Below are positions 61,965 to 64,000 of a stretch of DNA of 64,000 bases, piece after piece (the stretch's first letter is position 1; each line of letters opens with the position of its first letter). This DNA is from Caballeronia concitans (GTDB lineage Bacteria > Pseudomonadota > Gammaproteobacteria > Burkholderiales > Burkholderiaceae). A program made the translations under genes and the position numbers. Location of the stretch: positions 310,001 to 374,000 of the forward strand of contig NZ_FCNV02000003.1 in NCBI RefSeq assembly GCF_001544615.1. The letters run 5' to 3'. The notes beneath the pieces were generated by a model that worked only from the letters and a program-made list of their open reading frames with translations, was not told where the DNA came from and searched no databases.

Positions 61965-63706
61965 GCATGCCCTCCCGGTTTCTCGATAAGGAACGGGCCG
62001 ATCACGAGCGCATCGAGCGGCGACGTCCAGAACGATTCGACTGCATCGCGTGGCGAGTTGACCATCGGTTCGCCGCGCGTATTGAACGACGTGTTCACGA
62101 GCACCGGCACACCCGTACGCGCCTTGAAAGCAGCAAGCAAGTCATAGTAGAGCGGATGCTGCGAGCGATTGACGGTCTGCACGCGCGCGGTGCCGTCGAT
62201 ATGCGTGACGGCCGGGATGCGCGCCTTCATGTCCTCGCGCACATCGAACACGAAGAGCATGAACGGCGCGACGCGTGCATCGACGAACCAGTCGGCCGCG
62301 TGCTCTTCCATCACGACGGGCGCGACGGGACGAAAGTCCTCGCGGTCCTTGATCTCGTTCAGGCGCGCCTGCATCGACGGATCGATCGGCGAAGCGAGAA
62401 TCGAGCGTGCGCCCAATGCGCGCGGACCGAATTCCGTGCGTCCCTGATACCAGCCGATCACGCGGTTCGACGCAAGAATGTCGGCTGTTTCAGCGGCGAT
62501 ATCGTTGAGCCGGCGATACGGCGTCTTCGACCACTTGAGGAAGTCCTCGATATCCTTCTCCCCATAGCACGGCCCGAGATACGCATGATTCATGTGCCAG
62601 CGACGGCTCTTGTCGCCTTCCTTCACGCGTTGCTGATAGTCGGTCCAGAGCGCCGCGCCGAGCGCGGTGCCTGCATCGCCCGCTGCGGGCTGAACCCAGA
62701 TGTCCTCGAAAGGACCGCGATCGCGAAGACGCGCATTCATCACGCAGTTGAGCGCGACGCCGCCCGCCATCGCAAGATGCTTGAGGCCCGTGCGCTCATG
62801 GAGCCAGCGCGCGAGTTCCAGCGCAGTCTCTTCGAGAACGACTTGCAGCGAATGCGCGATGTCGTAGTGATGCTGCGTGAGCGGACCGCCGCGTTCGCGA
62901 CGCGGACCGAAGCGTTCGACGAGACGCGGGGCATCGACGGTATAGCTGCCGTCATTGCGATACTTCACGATCTCGCGGAACTGATCGACATAAGCGGGCT
63001 TGCCGAACGATGCAAGGGCCATGACCTTGTACTCGTCCGACGAATGCAGGAAGCCGAGATAGTCCGTTACGGCTTCATAAAGCAAGCCGAGCGAATGAGG
63101 CAACTCCACTTGCTTCACGCGCTGATATTCGCCATCGACAAATTGACCGAGACTCGTGGTCACGCCTTCGCCGCGTCCATCCATCGTCAGCACGGCGGTG
63201 TTTTCATACGGCGCCGCGAGAAACGCGCTTGCTTCATGCGACAGATGATGATCGACGTTATGCCATTCGAAGCGCGGCGCGCGACCGCCGCTCACGAAAC
63301 GCTTCTTCAGATGATGCGGCGCGCCGTCGATCAACTGGCCGCGCGCATTGGCGATATAGCTCAGAAAGAGCGGATCCCACGGCGATTCCGAAGGGTTGCT
63401 GCTCACATGCTCCGACGGCATGAACGGCAGCGTGATGGTCGCCTTCGCCTGCTTCGGCATGCCGGAGAAGAGATGCGGATCGTACGAGTAGGCAATGTGA
63501 TCGACGTCCGCGAGTTCGATGCCCGCTTCTTTCAGGCAATAGTCGATGGCATCGAACGGAAGTTGCCACGTCGAGAAAGGCACGGGACGCTTTGCGTGCT
63601 TCACATGCGTGAAGCGCTCGTCTTCGGCCGCCGCGATCACGACGCCGTCGTGAACCAGCGCCGCGGCGCTGTCGTGATAGACCGCATTGATTCCGAGTGT
63701 GTACAT
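61961..63706 (-). CDS. Carbamoyltransferase (NodU/CmcH family)
   Basis: This encodes 581 residues. An N-terminal Kae1-like domain has LGINAVYHDSAAALVHDGVVIAAAEDERFTHVKHAKR and metal-binding WHNVDHHLSHEASAFLAAPYENTAVLTMDGRGEG. Further blocks: LAMAGGVALNCVMNARL, YQGRTEFGPRALGARSILASP and QTVNRSQHPLYYDLLAAFKARTGVPVLVNTSFNTRGEP (C-terminal domain). The family moves a carbamoyl group from carbamoyl phosphate, via carbamoyl-AMP, to hydroxyls of sugars or antibiotics. Among glycosyltransferases it probably carbamoylates a sugar of the surface glycan. It lies 12 nt after the upstream GT9 gene. Confidence 0.94.
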   Translation of the reverse strand: MYTLGINAVYHDSAAALVHDGVVIAAAEDERFTHVKHAKRPVPFSTWQLPFDAIDYCLKEAGIELADVDHIAYSYDPHLFSGMPKQAKATITLPFMPSEHVSSNPSESPWDPLFLSYIANARGQLIDGAPHHLKKRFVSGGRAPRFEWHNVDHHLSHEASAFLAAPYENTAVLTMDGRGEGVTTSLGQFVDGEYQRVKQVELPHSLGLLYEAVTDYLGFLHSSDEYKVMALASFGKPAYVDQFREIVKYRNDGSYTVDAPRLVERFGPRRERGGPLTQHHYDIAHSLQVVLEETALELARWLHERTGLKHLAMAGGVALNCVMNARLRDRGPFEDIWVQPAAGDAGTALGAALWTDYQQRVKEGDKSRRWHMNHAYLGPCYGEKDIEDFLKWSKTPYRRLNDIAAETADILASNRVIGWYQGRTEFGPRALGARSILASPIDPSMQARLNEIKDREDFRPVAPVVMEEHAADWFVDARVAPFMLFVFDVREDMKARIPAVTHIDGTARVQTVNRSQHPLYYDLLAAFKARTGVPVLVNTSFNTRGEPMVNSPRDAVESFWTSPLDALVIGPFLIEKPGGHA

Positions 63707-63718
63707 AAGGCGCGTCTC

Positions 63719-64000
63719 TCAGGGTAATGTCAGATGAGCGGGATGATGTTCCGTGCGGGCATCGATGAGGGACAAGGCAGCGTCGACGACTTCATCGACA
63801 CTTACACCGAGCAGGCACGTGTGATGTCCTTCGGGACACACGCTGCGATAGCACCAGCGGCATGGCACATCGTGATAAAGCACGCGATGCGGCGTTTGCC
63901 ACGGCATGTGCTGCGGATTCGTGAGCGCATACAAGTCGACGACGGGCGTGCCCACCGCCGACGCGATATGCACCGGGCCGCTATTGTTCGACACGAGCAC
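63719..64000 (-). CDS. Glycosyltransferase family 9, C-terminal part (5' end beyond window)
   Basis: The 93 visible residues are the C-terminal GT-B half: SNNSGPVHIASAVGTPVVDLYALTNPQHMPWQTPHRVLYHDVPCRWCYRSVCPEGHHTCL, the GT9 donor-site and Cys-rich end. The start lies outside the window. It is in line with the carbamoyltransferase gene, so the polysaccharide operon continues to the right. Confidence 0.88.
   Translation of the reverse strand: MLVSNNSGPVHIASAVGTPVVDLYALTNPQHMPWQTPHRVLYHDVPCRWCYRSVCPEGHHTCLLGVSVDEVVDAALSLIDARTEHHPAHLTLP

Overview
The window is high-GC, densely coded bacterial chromosome. The gene set points to Burkholderiaceae, most likely the Caballeronia/Paraburkholderia/Burkholderia group: a polyhydroxyalkanoate phasin, FlhD/FlhC flagellar master regulators, an E. 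coli-type DNA polymerase II, PobA, an MprF lipid synthase, an AcpA-type phosphatase and a TTTCTTTG/CAAAGAAA intergenic repeat. The genus is inferred from gene content, not measured. I see no rRNA, tRNA, CRISPR array, prophage or transposase.

Layout. 1-571 (minus): two tandem small genes with matching 26-residue double-glycine leaders; the first runs off the left edge. 942-8001: a membrane Ser/Thr kinase, a phasin, small proteins, a Crp-type regulator and an EF-hand/OmpR-type two-component operon. 8251-16416: small proteins, a beta-keto acid cleavage enzyme, its GntR/FadR-type regulator, and a five-gene ABC uptake operon ending in an aldose epimerase. 16474-23049: a divergent pair of orphan response regulators, two lipoproteins, then mprF and an acvB/virJ-type gene, which together make and break aminoacylated phospholipid. 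23063-36762: a lipoprotein N-terminal-nucleophile acylase, an M20 peptidase, an Ldh2-type dehydrogenase, an epimerase with a divergent LysR gene, RidA, an AcpA-type phosphatase, a TauE-type exporter and a glycogen-debranching-type enzyme. 36869-47147: PobA, a YghA-like SDR, an aldo/keto reductase with a divergent AraC gene, an ECF sigma/anti-sigma operon, tiny His-rich exported proteins, SelD and a CDF transporter. 47148-52045: a repeat-bearing gap, an MscS-family channel, a hairpin-dense 5' region and flhDC. 52132-57870: DNA polymerase II, then an ABC exporter fused to a degenerate histidine-kinase ATPase and a receiver domain, followed by a ParB/Srx-like gene. 57860-64000 (minus): a tightly coupled surface-polysaccharide operon (UDP-xylose synthase type, four glycosyltransferases, a NodU/CmcH carbamoyltransferase) that continues past the right edge.

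The two observations most worth follow-up are the GG-leader peptide pair at the left edge, with core peptides I do not recognise, and the ABC-exporter/pseudo-kinase/receiver fusion at 54601-57261. Others are the mprF-acvB pair, the inverted repeats in the flhDC leader, candidate TGT-N3-ACA GntR operators, and a degenerate receiver divergent from a LuxR-type regulator. Functions are read from motifs and remembered family features; no database search was run.
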